The notes under the pieces: model-generated | Database searches by the model: none | What the model saw: the letters and a program-made list of their open reading frames with translations, nothing else | Told to the model about the DNA's origin: nothing | Made by a program: the position numbers and the translations under genes | DNA from: an uncultured Spirochaetales bacterium | GTDB lineage: Bacteria > Spirochaetota > Spirochaetia > Sphaerochaetales > Sphaerochaetaceae | Reading direction: 5' to 3' | Assembly (NCBI GenBank): GCA_934247875.1 | Contig: CAKQJZ010000024.1 | Coordinates: forward strand, 1-25,853 | DNA length: 25,853 nt | Shown here: piece by piece, positions 1 through 7,529 of the stretch | Position numbering within the stretch: the first letter of the stretch is position 1 | Layout: the number at the start of each line of letters is the position of its first letter

Positions 1-292
1 CCGAGAAAACAAGAGAACAAATTAGCCACGCTTCGCTTTTTAATTTTATGACTTAGAAAATACCTGAGTAGTTACCAAAACTTAATAGTACAAAACTATG
101 ACTGAATTGTAAATCATTACAACTAAAGTAATTAAGCTAATAAAAATACCATAAAACAACCAGAAAACCCTTAAAAATCAATAATTTGACCAATGCACAC
201 TTTCTTTGCTAAAAGAATGAGGCAAGCCAAAAGAATGACTTGTTAATTAAAGAAGAAAAAAACTCCAATAAACAAAAAAAAGGGGACAAAAA
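1..292. other. AT-rich non-coding stretch upstream of the secreted protein gene
   Basis: No convincing open reading frame or RNA gene is visible here. Its right-hand part holds a weak promoter candidate on the + strand (TTGACC at 186-191, 18-base spacer, TAAAAG at 210-215), a 13-base imperfect direct repeat (208-220 and 226-238), and a run of eight A followed by GGGG (274-285) that forms the Shine-Dalgarno of the next gene. Bases 1-180 show nothing I can name. Confidence 0.5.
208..238 (+). repeat. Imperfect direct repeat, two copies, 18-base period
   Basis: GCTAAAAGAATGA (208-220) and GCCAAAAGAATGA (226-238) match at 12 of 13 positions. The first copy overlaps the weak -10 candidate at 210-215, so the pair could be binding sites for a regulator of the secreted protein gene. 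The A-rich context means chance is a real alternative. Confidence 0.35.
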
Positions 293-868
293 ATGAAAAA
301 GATTTTAACTGTATTACTAGTTCTAACACTAAGTGTAGCTGGATTGTTTGCTGTTCTGCCATATAGTGCAACAATCAATCTCAATGCAAAAGTTTCTGAA
401 GCAACACCTGAATTTGAAGTCTCAGCTAGTAAATTATCAACATTCCCAACTGATGATAATACTGTTGCCACAGGTGATAATCTTAAAATTGACGATGAAA
501 AGATTGCAAAGAAAGATGCCACAATCGATGTTTACTTTAAGCTCAAGCAGAATAATCTCGCTCGTTACAATGGAAAACTTGATGTTACAGTAACTGGTGC
601 AGCATTTGTAAGTGGTTCAAATACAACCACAAAACCATCAGTATCTAAAGAGATAATTACAGGATCAACTGCTGGTATTACAGCTCCAGAAAATACTGAA
701 TCAGCAGAATCTGGTATATATAAGGGAACATTTGACTATGGTGCAGCAGTGCCTAAGGCTGCAGGTGAAGTTCTTCTTCTTAAGTATACTTGGAATGCTG
801 ATGAAAATCTTCCTGCAGGTAATTATGCATCAACAATTAAAATTGATATTGTAGCACAGGGTGTTTAA
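293..868 (+). CDS. Small secreted beta-rich protein, function unknown
   Basis: This is a 191-residue protein I cannot assign to a named family with confidence. Residues 1-20 form a Sec signal peptide: Lys-Lys, a Leu/Val-rich core and a small-residue end (GLFA). There is no Cys for lipidation, so the product should be periplasmic or surface-released. The mature part is rich in Thr, Ser and Val, has no Cys, and alternates strands and loops. The last stretch (LPAGNYASTIKIDI) resembles the final strands of pilin-like or spore-coat-U-like beta-sandwich domains, but that is a resemblance only. The ATG at 293 follows AGGGG (281-285) with a 7-base gap, which fixes the start. The gene is a single unit closed by a terminator. 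Its A-rich codons differ somewhat from the T-ending codons of the uxu genes next door. Confidence 0.8.
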   Translation: MKKILTVLLVLTLSVAGLFAVLPYSATINLNAKVSEATPEFEVSASKLSTFPTDDNTVATGDNLKIDDEKIAKKDATIDVYFKLKQNNLARYNGKLDVTVTGAAFVSGSNTTTKPSVSKEIITGSTAGITAPENTESAESGIYKGTFDYGAAVPKAAGEVLLLKYTWNADENLPAGNYASTIKIDIVAQGV

Positions 869-893
869 TTTAAACTAATTTGTGTATTCTCAG

Positions 894-927
894 GGCTTAC
901 CTCACAAAGGGTAGGCCTTTTCTTTTT
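894..927 (+). terminator. Rho-independent terminator after the secreted protein gene
   Basis: GGCTTACC (894-901) pairs with GGTAGGCC (910-917) as an 8-pair stem containing one G-T pair, with an 8-base loop. A T-rich tract (TTTTCTTTTT) follows at once. It lies about 25 bases past the stop codon at 868 and separates this gene from the uxu operon. Confidence 0.85.
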
Positions 928-950
928 GTCTCTGTGTTTGAGAAAAAGAG

Positions 951-979
951 TTGATAAGAGTTAATCTTGAGTGTAGTAT
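951..979 (+). promoter_or_regulatory. Promoter of the uxu operon
   Basis: TTGATA (951-956) and TAGTAT (974-979) are separated by 17 bases and lie 40-70 bases before the uxuA start. An alternative -10, TATACT at 977-982, is a better hexamer but gives a 20-base spacer. Either choice places the -10 inside the palindrome at 974-983. Confidence 0.55.
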
Positions 980-993
980 ACTAATATATTAGT
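974..993 (+). promoter_or_regulatory. Candidate operator for the GntR/FCD regulator: two overlapping palindromes
   Basis: TAGTATACTA (974-983) is a perfect 10-base palindrome that fits the t.GTa-tAC.a pattern known for FadR-subfamily GntR regulators, the family of UxuR and ExuR. It overlaps ACTAATATATTAGT (980-993), a perfect 14-base palindrome. Both cover the -10 and the predicted transcription start, as expected for repression. The regulator encoded at 2096-2782 is the obvious ligand; that link is inference. Confidence 0.55.
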
Positions 994-1018
994 TATATAA
1001 GCTTTTTGGAGGTTTCTT

Positions 1019-2095
1019 ATGAAGATGACTCTTAGATGGTATGGTCCTGGTTTTGATTCTGTTACTCTTGAACAGATTAGACAGATTCCTGGTGTTAGTG
1101 GTGTTATTACTACTCTTTATGATATCCCAGCTGGGGATGTATGGCCTATTGAGAGAATCAGAGAGCTTAAGAGCATTGTTGAAGCTGCTGGTTTGAAGCT
1201 TGAGGGCATTGAGAGCGTTAACGTTCATGATGCTATTAAGATTGGTACTCCTGATAGAGATAAGTACATTGCCAACTATATCGAGACTCTTGAGAATCTT
1301 GGTAAAGAGGGTATCGATATTGTTTGTTATAACTTCATGCCTGTTTTTGACTGGACTAGAACAGATCTTGCTAAAGTTAGACCTGATGGAAGCACAGTGC
1401 TTGCATATGATCAGGCTGTTGTTGATAACATCGATCCTCAGACTTTCTTTGACCAGACTACTGGCAATTCAAATGGCTTTGTAATGCCAGGTTGGGAGCC
1501 TGAGAGACTTGCTAAAGTTAAAGAGCTTTTTGAAGCTTATAAAGATGTTGATGAGACAAAGCTTTTTGATAACCTTGTTTATTTCCTGAAAGCTATTGGC
1601 CCTGTTTGTAAAAAGTATGGCATTAAGATGGCTATCCATCCAGATGATCCAGCTTGGCCTGTATTTGGACTGCCAAGAATCATCACAGGCAAAGAGAAGA
1701 TCCAGAAGCTCTTTAAGGCTGTTGATGAGACATACAATGGTCTTACTTTCTGCATGGGTTCTCTTGGTACAAATCCAAACAATGACCTTGTTGATATCAT
1801 AAAGTCATCTAAGGGCAGAATCCACTTTGCACATGTTAGAAATCTTCATCACTTCGCTCCTGGCGTATTTGAAGAGGCTGCTCATTTGTCTTCTGATGGT
1901 TCTTTCGATATGTATGAAGCTGTTAAGGCTCTTCATGATATCGGATTTGATGGACCTATCCGCCCAGACCACGGAAGAACTATCTGGGGCGAGAAGTGCA
2001 TGCCAGGCTATGGCCTATATGACAGAGCTCTTGGTGCTTATTACATCGAAGGACTTTGGGAAGCAATCGATAAAGCTGAGAAAAGAGGTGTGTGA
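1019..2095 (+). CDS. uxuA: Mannonate dehydratase UxuA
   Basis: UxuA dehydrates D-mannonate to 2-keto-3-deoxygluconate (EC 4.2.1.8) in cytoplasmic hexuronate breakdown. The 358-residue length matches the shorter Bacillus-type enzymes. Family signatures are clear: the opening MTLRWYGPGFDSVTLEQIRQ, the metal-site HPDDPAWPVFGLPRI around residues 206-220, CMGSLGTNPNNDL, HFAHVRNLHH and RPDHGRTIWGE near the C-terminus. This is a TIM barrel that binds a divalent metal through these His, Cys and Asp residues. The ATG at 1019 follows GGAGG (1008-1012) at a 6-base gap. It is the first gene of the uxuA-regulator-uxuB operon, and its stop codon directly touches the next start. Expression is probably induced by hexuronates or their products through the palindrome over the promoter. 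Confidence 0.95.
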   Translation: MKMTLRWYGPGFDSVTLEQIRQIPGVSGVITTLYDIPAGDVWPIERIRELKSIVEAAGLKLEGIESVNVHDAIKIGTPDRDKYIANYIETLENLGKEGIDIVCYNFMPVFDWTRTDLAKVRPDGSTVLAYDQAVVDNIDPQTFFDQTTGNSNGFVMPGWEPERLAKVKELFEAYKDVDETKLFDNLVYFLKAIGPVCKKYGIKMAIHPDDPAWPVFGLPRIITGKEKIQKLFKAVDETYNGLTFCMGSLGTNPNNDLVDIIKSSKGRIHFAHVRNLHHFAPGVFEEAAHLSSDGSFDMYEAVKALHDIGFDGPIRPDHGRTIWGEKCMPGYGLYDRALGAYYIEGLWEAIDKAEKRGV

Positions 2096-2782
2096 GTGAG
2101 GGAAAGAAGCAGAGATGATGCCTGGGTTTACAATGAGCTCAGGCATGAGATTGAGAACCTTATCTTAAAGCCAGGTGAAGAGCTCGATGTCAATGAGCTT
2201 ACTGAGCGTTATGGGGTATCTAGATCTCCTGTAAGAGATGCGCTCTTGCGTCTAAAGCGTGATTCTCTTGTTGACATCTTCCCTCAGCGTGGAACCAGAG
2301 TCTCTAAGATTGATCTGCATCAGGTTGCTGAAGAGCGCTTTATGAGAAAGAGCTTAGAGCTTGGTGCAATAGAAGAGATGATGAAGAAGCTTAATGGTGA
2401 AAAGCGTACTATTCTGATTACGCTTCTAAGAAGCATTCTTCTCAAGCAGCATGCAGCGCTTCTCTCTGATGATCTTACTGAATTCTTGAAAGCAGATGAT
2501 GAGATGCATTATCTCTTCTTCAGTTCAGCTAACCTTGTTGGCGTCTGGGCTGTTTTAAGAGCTCATAGCGGCAATGATTATAGAGTCAGAATGCTATCTT
2601 TTGAGACAGCTGGCATTGCGAAAGAGGTTGAAGAGCAGCACAAGGCTTTGATTGATGCTATTGAGGCGGGTGACAAAGCTAAAGTCCTTGAACTTGATAG
2701 AGCGCATCTTTCAAAGATCGATGATGAGTATGAGACACTTATAGAAAGTTTTCCTGATTATTTTTTGGAGGCAAAGAAATGA
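2096..2782 (+). CDS. GntR-family regulator, FadR/FCD subfamily, likely of the uxu operon
   Basis: A 228-residue regulator. Residues about 8-75 form the GntR winged helix, with ELTERYGVSRSPVRDALLRL as recognition region and the wing around RGTRVSKI. Residues about 80-215 are an all-helical FCD ligand domain. Its expected metal ligands are visible as D-x3-H (DDEMH) and two later His (EEQHKALI and DRAHLSKI). FCD regulators usually bind small organic acids, so a hexuronate pathway acid such as mannonate or fructuronate is likely here; this is inference. The start is GTG at 2096, immediately after the uxuA TGA, with AGAGG at 2084-2088. The stop overlaps the uxuB start as ATGA. It lies inside the operon it probably controls, so autoregulation is expected. 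Confidence 0.9.
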   Translation: MRERSRDDAWVYNELRHEIENLILKPGEELDVNELTERYGVSRSPVRDALLRLKRDSLVDIFPQRGTRVSKIDLHQVAEERFMRKSLELGAIEEMMKKLNGEKRTILITLLRSILLKQHAALLSDDLTEFLKADDEMHYLFFSSANLVGVWAVLRAHSGNDYRVRMLSFETAGIAKEVEEQHKALIDAIEAGDKAKVLELDRAHLSKIDDEYETLIESFPDYFLEAKK

Positions 2783-4383
2783 AGCTTACATTAGATGAAT
2801 TAAAGAACAAAGATCTATGGAAGGGTTATAAGCTCTTCTCATTTGACCATGATAAAGTAGCAAAGAACACTGAAGAGCGCCCTGTATGGGTTCACTTCGG
2901 TGCTGGCAATATCTTCCGCATCTTCCCAGCTGGCTTATGTCAGAGACTGCTAGAGAAGGGCGCTATGGATACTGGCATAGTAGTTGGAGAGGGCTTTGAT
3001 GGCGAGATCATCGATAAAATCTATCGCCCACATGATTCTCTGACTCTTGGTGTTACACTTAAAGCAGATGGCTCAATAAGCAAAGAAGTCATTGGCTCTG
3101 TTGTTGAAGCTGTTAAGTGTGACCCAGCTGTAATGAGCGACTGGAGCGTACTTGAAAAAGCATTCAAGAATCCATCTCTCCAGATGGTTTCATTCACAAT
3201 CACAGAGAAGGGCTATGCGCTATATGCACCAGACGGAACTCTCTTTAAAGGCTACCAAGCAGACTTTGCTGGGAATCTTGATAACGCTTCAATGTTCCTA
3301 TGCCGCTTAGTAAGACTTCTTAATGAGCGCTATAACGCATGCAATGCACCACTTGCTTTTGTATCTATGGATAACTGCTCTCATAATGGTGAGAAGCTTA
3401 GAAATGCTATGGTTACTATAGCTGAAGCATTCCACAAAAATGGTGAGCTTTCTGATGAATTCATCAGCTATATAAAAGATGAGAAGAGAGTATCATTCCC
3501 TTGGTCAATGATTGATAAAATCACACCTCGACCAGATGACTCAGTCAAAGCACTTCTTGAGAAAGATGGCTTTGAAGATAGCAATCCAATCATCACTGAA
3601 AAGCATACTTACATTGCACCATTTGTTAATGCTGAGGAGCCTCAGTATCTTGTAATTGAGGATTCATTCCCTAATGGAAGACCTCATCTAGAAGAAGCTG
3701 GTGTATACCTCACAGATAGAGACACTGTAAACAAAGTTGAAAAGATGAAAGTATGCACATGTCTCAATCCGCTTCATACTGCTCTTGCGCTTTCTGGGTG
3801 CCTCCTTGGCTACAAGCTGATTGCTGATGAGATGAAAGATGAAGACTTGAAGAAGATGGTAAATATCTTAGGGTATAAGGAAGGTCTTCCTGTTGTTGTA
3901 AACCCTGGTATTCTCGATCCTAAGGCTTTCATTGATGAAGTTGTTGAGAAGCGTATTCCTAATCCATTCATGCCTGACTCTCCACAGCGTATCGCAACAG
4001 ATACTTCTCAGAAGCTTTCAATCAGATTCGGTGAGACTATCAAGGCATATATGGAGAGAAAGGATCTTGATGTTAACTCACTTGAGGTTGTTCCGCTTGT
4101 ATATGCACTCTGGTGCAGATATCTTCTCGCTCTTGATGATAGCGAAGAGAAGATGGAGCTTTCTCCTGATCCAATGATCACTACTGTCGCTCCTATGCTT
4201 AGCTCTATCAAGCTCGGAGATAAAGGTCCATTTGATCTTAAAGCACTTCTTTCTAATGAGAAGATCTTTGGTCTAGATCTTACAAAGACATCTCTTTATG
4301 AGAAAGTTGTTGATGACTTTGCATCTCTTGTTAAAGGCAAAGGCGCAGTAAGAGAGACTATTCATAGAATTGTTAACAAATAG
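2779..4383 (+). CDS. uxuB: Fructuronate reductase (D-mannonate oxidoreductase) UxuB
   Basis: An NAD(H)-dependent enzyme of the mannitol dehydrogenase superfamily that interconverts D-fructuronate and D-mannonate, supplying UxuA. The N-terminal Rossmann part shows VHFGAGNIFR near residue 40. The middle contains VSMDNCSHNGEKL and SMIDKITPRPDD, typical of this family. The C-terminal domain carries the catalytic helix in KVCTCLNPLHTALALSG, with the conserved Lys, Asn and His. At 534 residues it is longer than E. coli UxuB (about 486) and resembles the longer form seen in anaerobes. Its ATG overlaps the preceding stop by four bases and has GGAGG 7 bases upstream. Placement beside uxuA makes fructuronate a better substrate guess than tagaturonate or mannitol. 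Confidence 0.92.
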   Translation: MKLTLDELKNKDLWKGYKLFSFDHDKVAKNTEERPVWVHFGAGNIFRIFPAGLCQRLLEKGAMDTGIVVGEGFDGEIIDKIYRPHDSLTLGVTLKADGSISKEVIGSVVEAVKCDPAVMSDWSVLEKAFKNPSLQMVSFTITEKGYALYAPDGTLFKGYQADFAGNLDNASMFLCRLVRLLNERYNACNAPLAFVSMDNCSHNGEKLRNAMVTIAEAFHKNGELSDEFISYIKDEKRVSFPWSMIDKITPRPDDSVKALLEKDGFEDSNPIITEKHTYIAPFVNAEEPQYLVIEDSFPNGRPHLEEAGVYLTDRDTVNKVEKMKVCTCLNPLHTALALSGCLLGYKLIADEMKDEDLKKMVNILGYKEGLPVVVNPGILDPKAFIDEVVEKRIPNPFMPDSPQRIATDTSQKLSIRFGETIKAYMERKDLDVNSLEVVPLVYALWCRYLLALDDSEEKMELSPDPMITTVAPMLSSIKLGDKGPFDLKALLSNEKIFGLDLTKTSLYEKVVDDFASLVKGKGAVRETIHRIVNK

Positions 4384-4399
4384 CTCTTAAACTAGTGCT

Positions 4400-4711
4400 A
4401 TGGCACTATATGAAGTAGACGTTAAAACACCACTTGGCAAGTTCAGTGGCACTATTGAGATCATAATTGATGGAGAGGCTCTTTCTGGGAGCTTCTCCAT
4501 TATTTCGTTTAAGTCAGAGTTCAAAGGTAGTGCAGATGGAGAAGTGCTCTCTCTTAGTGGCTCATTGATGACTCCTATTGGAGAGCTTAGTTATGATGCA
4601 AGCGGAAGGCTAGCAGAAGATGGTTTTCGTGGCGTCGCTCATACGCGCATAGGGGACTTTGAGTTTGCGCCACCTCGTCATAAAAGCGCAAAAAAACGTG
4701 CTAAGTGTTAA
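4400..4711 (+). CDS. Small beta-repeat protein, function unknown
   Basis: A 103-residue protein with no signal peptide or membrane segment, not assigned to a named family. It looks like an internal duplication: one unit begins KTPLGKFSGTIEI and the second MTPIGELSYDASG. Each has a T-P-(L/I)-G opening followed by paired strands ending in Gly/Ser-rich turns. Similar short proteins are, to my knowledge, found near sugar and flavin oxidoreductases in anaerobes, which would fit its place 16 bases after uxuB, but the role is unknown. The C-terminus is basic (HKSAKKRAKC). No Shine-Dalgarno precedes the ATG; it may be translated by reinitiation after uxuB, or from a start just behind TAAACT (4388-4393). 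Confidence 0.7.
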   Translation: MALYEVDVKTPLGKFSGTIEIIIDGEALSGSFSIISFKSEFKGSADGEVLSLSGSLMTPIGELSYDASGRLAEDGFRGVAHTRIGDFEFAPPRHKSAKKRAKC

Positions 4712-4741
4712 CTTTGATTTTAATTCTTCTTCCATTTGCAC

Positions 4742-4747
4742 TATAAT
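4742..4747 (+). promoter_or_regulatory. -10 box nine bases before the start codon of the sugar-binding protein gene
   Basis: A perfect TATAAT with a poor -35 (TTTAAT-like sequence about 17 bases upstream). Its last base is nine bases from the ATG at 4757, so transcription should begin at or within a few bases of the start codon. No Shine-Dalgarno can fit, which suggests a leaderless or nearly leaderless mRNA. Confidence 0.45.
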
Positions 4748-4756
4748 TCCAAAGAT

Positions 4757-5728
4757 ATGAAAAGATTATTGCTGGCAATTCTATTGCTATTTACTATATC
4801 AACAATCTCAGCTCAGTCTACTAAAGAAATAATAAACCCAAGTGGGTATATAGGAGTTGTTATAAAGAACCAGGCAGAAGACTACTCAAGAAAGCTTGCT
4901 GAAGCATTTACTCATTCTGCAAAAGGCAAGATGGCTATACGCATTGAAGACTGCAAAGCAAATCAATTTGAACAGAACTCTGTTGTTGAGTCATTCTTAG
5001 ATGATAAGAACTGCAAAGCAATTATCATTCAGTTAATTGATGGACGCACTGCTCTTTTGTTTGCTAAAAAGGCAAGACAGAAAAACATTCCAATCATTTT
5101 CGTTTCTAAAGAACCTAACATGAATCTTGAAGGTTATGAAGATCTGGTTTTCTATGTTGGATCTAGAATGGACGAGGCTGGAATACTTCAAGGAGAGATG
5201 ATAGCTAACTACTGGAATGAACATAAAGCAGAAGTTGATAAGAACGAAGATGGAGTTCTTCAGTATTTGATGATTCGCGGTGAACTTGGTTCTAATATTT
5301 CGCGTGTGCGAAGCGAAAGTGTTATAAATACACTGATAAACAAAGGCCTCAGTCTTCAGCGCTTAGCATATGGCTATGGCGATTGGACTGAAGAGGGTGG
5401 CAGCGAAATTTTATTGAGAAATAAAGCAATCTTAGATGATATAGAGATAATAATCTCTAATAATGATGAGATGGCTTTAGGTGCATATAAAGAGCTGGAT
5501 AAAGCAGGGTATTCACTCCCTATATTCTCTGTTGATGCAACTAAAGAAGGGCTTCAGGCTCTAAAAGAGGGAAAGATTACTGGCACTGTTATAAATGATG
5601 CAGAGAGAATAGCTGATGCAGCTATCTCTATTGCTTATAATCTTGTTTTAAGGCGTTCATTAACAGAAGAGAATCTTGGCTATAAGATGGAGAATAATAT
5701 CATCTGGATTCCTTATAGGCTCATCTGA
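4757..5728 (+). CDS. Periplasmic sugar-binding protein (type I, RbsB/MglB-like), without transporter genes
   Basis: A 323-residue substrate-binding protein of the type I periplasmic fold. Residues 1-19 are a Sec signal peptide with no lipobox Cys, so it should be soluble in the periplasm. The two-lobe fold is recognisable: a GYIGVVIKNQ first strand, CKAIIIQLIDG, KNIPIIFVSKEP, VFYVGSRMDEAG, the hinge-side IIISNNDEMALGAYKELDKAG and a final LPIFSVDATKEGLQALKEGKITGTV. The last two are hallmarks of galactose, ribose and xylose binders. An upstream TTG (4736) is in frame, but the ATG at 4757 gives a proper signal peptide. No permease or ATPase gene is nearby. It faces the histidine kinase gene tail to tail, with the last 16 bases overlapping. 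A sensory role feeding that kinase is likely by analogy with XylFII-LytS and AraP-AraS systems. Confidence 0.88.
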   Translation: MKRLLLAILLLFTISTISAQSTKEIINPSGYIGVVIKNQAEDYSRKLAEAFTHSAKGKMAIRIEDCKANQFEQNSVVESFLDDKNCKAIIIQLIDGRTALLFAKKARQKNIPIIFVSKEPNMNLEGYEDLVFYVGSRMDEAGILQGEMIANYWNEHKAEVDKNEDGVLQYLMIRGELGSNISRVRSESVINTLINKGLSLQRLAYGYGDWTEEGGSEILLRNKAILDDIEIIISNNDEMALGAYKELDKAGYSLPIFSVDATKEGLQALKEGKITGTVINDAERIADAAISIAYNLVLRRSLTEENLGYKMENNIIWIPYRLI

Positions 5729-7524
5729 TTATCTCTAAGAGTTACTGGCTGGATAGGAGCTAAGCGAGGGATAAGGATAGTGACTGTTGTACCTTCTTCT
5801 AGCTCTGACTCAACAGAGAGCCCATACTCATCTCCATAGACAAGCTTCAGGCGCTCATTGATGTTTATGATGCCTATGCCGTTGCCGCTGCGCTTTATAT
5901 CTCCATTAGGATCTAGAAGAGCATTTACTGTCTTCTTATCCATTCCAGCGCCATTATCGATAATCTTGATTGCTATCTTGTCTTCTCCAACAGCTTCAAC
6001 TTTGATTATGATGTGGCCATCATCTTCAATGTATTTAAGTCCATGATAAATTGAGTTCTCAACAATTGGCTGGACAATAAGCTTAGTAGTAGGGCAGTGC
6101 TTCAGCTCTTCTGGTACAATGAATTTGTAATCAAACTTGTCTTTGTATCTTATTGACTGGATTTCAAGGTAGCTCTTTACATGCGTAAGTTCTTCCTGGA
6201 TTGTTAATATGTTCTTTCCTTTCGCAATAGATACTCTGAATAGTGTTGCAAGTGATGTGACTTGCTTGACTACGCCTTTATTGTCTCCTTCTTCTGCAAG
6301 CCATACGACAGATTCAAGAGTGTTATATAGAAAGTGAGGGTTGATCTTTGCCTGCAGTGCATCAAGCTCGCGCTGTCTCTTGATTGATTCTGTCTTTTTG
6401 AGGTCTGCCATAAGTGATTTTATCTTAAAGAGCATCTTCTCAAATGACTTTGATAGAGATTGTGTCTCTTGGCTGCCTGTGACAGGTATTACGATATCGA
6501 AATTGCCATTCTGTACATGACGCATGATTGACTCAAGCTGTTTGATAGGGCTAGAGAGATACGATGCGATATGAGTAGATATTATGACTGCATAGATGAT
6601 GATTACAACAAGGGAAGCAATGATTGTATCTCTGAAGACTACAGATTGCTTAAGCGATGCACTTAAGTCTATTACTCCAACAAGGCGCCAGCCTGTGTAT
6701 CTGACTGGATATATGATAGTAAGCTTCTTTATGCCATCATAGCTGCTTATGAATGTTCCAAATACTTTCTCTTTGACTTCTTCAAAGTTCTGTTCGAATT
6801 CAACACTTGAGATTTTCTCTGAAGAAGGGAAGCAAATCAGCTTGTCATGTGCATTTATGATATATATATAGCCATCTGTATAGTTAGTAAAAGAATTGCT
6901 TATCGTCTGTTCTACAGCCTCATAATCAAGGTCAATTATTATGATAGCATTCTTAGGCTGATTCGTTTTTTCATCGAGTATTGAGATCATGCTTGAGAAT
7001 GTAATCAGTTGTATATTTTCAAAGAGTTTATTAAAGCCATAGTGAGGAGGAGAGAAATAGAACTCACCTGGATACCTTACAGCATCGTTAAACCAATCCT
7101 GTTTTGGCAGGTTTTCCACTGTTGCAGCTTCTATTGCTCTATCTGAGATAGTTGTAACGATAGGAGTTCCATCAAGATCAAAAAGGCCAATGAATTTGAT
7201 ATCTTCACGGCTTTCTGTGATTGTGTTGATTTTGTCTTCTATAGTATCTTTTGCTATTCCATTCTGAAAGTGATACTCATATTGGACATAGTTTGATATA
7301 GAGACAATATCTTTGATGTAGTAGTTAATATTGTTATTGATCTGGCTTATTACTGTTGTGTTTGTCTTAATTGCATTCTCTTGTAAAGCGTTAGAGTAAA
7401 GTCTTGCAAGAGAGAAGCCTGTCATAACAATTCCAAGAAATGCGACTAAGAAAATAGAGCCTGCAATGAGAGTGGACATATGCAGGGACTCTAATATGTT
7501 ATTATGCTTTTTCTTCTCTCTCAT
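5713..7524 (-). CDS. Sensor histidine kinase, YesM-like (cache sensor, HAMP, His_kinase, HATPase)
   Basis: A 603-residue membrane kinase. Residues about 18-43 are the first membrane helix and 299-322 the second. Between them lies a sensor domain of some 250 residues with cache-like features (GLFDLDGTPIVTT, FYFSPPHYG, DGYIYIINAHDKLICFPS). A HAMP region covers about 320-372. The phospho-acceptor is H397 in INPHFLYNTLES, the PF06580 type. ATPase motifs follow: the N box around N490 (QPIVENSIYHGL), DNGAG at 523-527 and GNGIGI at 547-552. It is last in the WYL regulator-response regulator-kinase operon, six bases after the response regulator. AAGAGAG just before the ATG is a weak ribosome site, so coupling is likely. 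It probably senses sugars, directly or through the periplasmic binding protein encoded opposite. Confidence 0.92.
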   Translation of the reverse strand: MREKKKHNNILESLHMSTLIAGSIFLVAFLGIVMTGFSLARLYSNALQENAIKTNTTVISQINNNINYYIKDIVSISNYVQYEYHFQNGIAKDTIEDKINTITESREDIKFIGLFDLDGTPIVTTISDRAIEAATVENLPKQDWFNDAVRYPGEFYFSPPHYGFNKLFENIQLITFSSMISILDEKTNQPKNAIIIIDLDYEAVEQTISNSFTNYTDGYIYIINAHDKLICFPSSEKISSVEFEQNFEEVKEKVFGTFISSYDGIKKLTIIYPVRYTGWRLVGVIDLSASLKQSVVFRDTIIASLVVIIIYAVIISTHIASYLSSPIKQLESIMRHVQNGNFDIVIPVTGSQETQSLSKSFEKMLFKIKSLMADLKKTESIKRQRELDALQAKINPHFLYNTLESVVWLAEEGDNKGVVKQVTSLATLFRVSIAKGKNILTIQEELTHVKSYLEIQSIRYKDKFDYKFIVPEELKHCPTTKLIVQPIVENSIYHGLKYIEDDGHIIIKVEAVGEDKIAIKIIDNGAGMDKKTVNALLDPNGDIKRSGNGIGIININERLKLVYGDEYGLSVESELEEGTTVTILIPRLAPIQPVTLRDNQMSL

Positions 7525-7529
7525 CTCTC

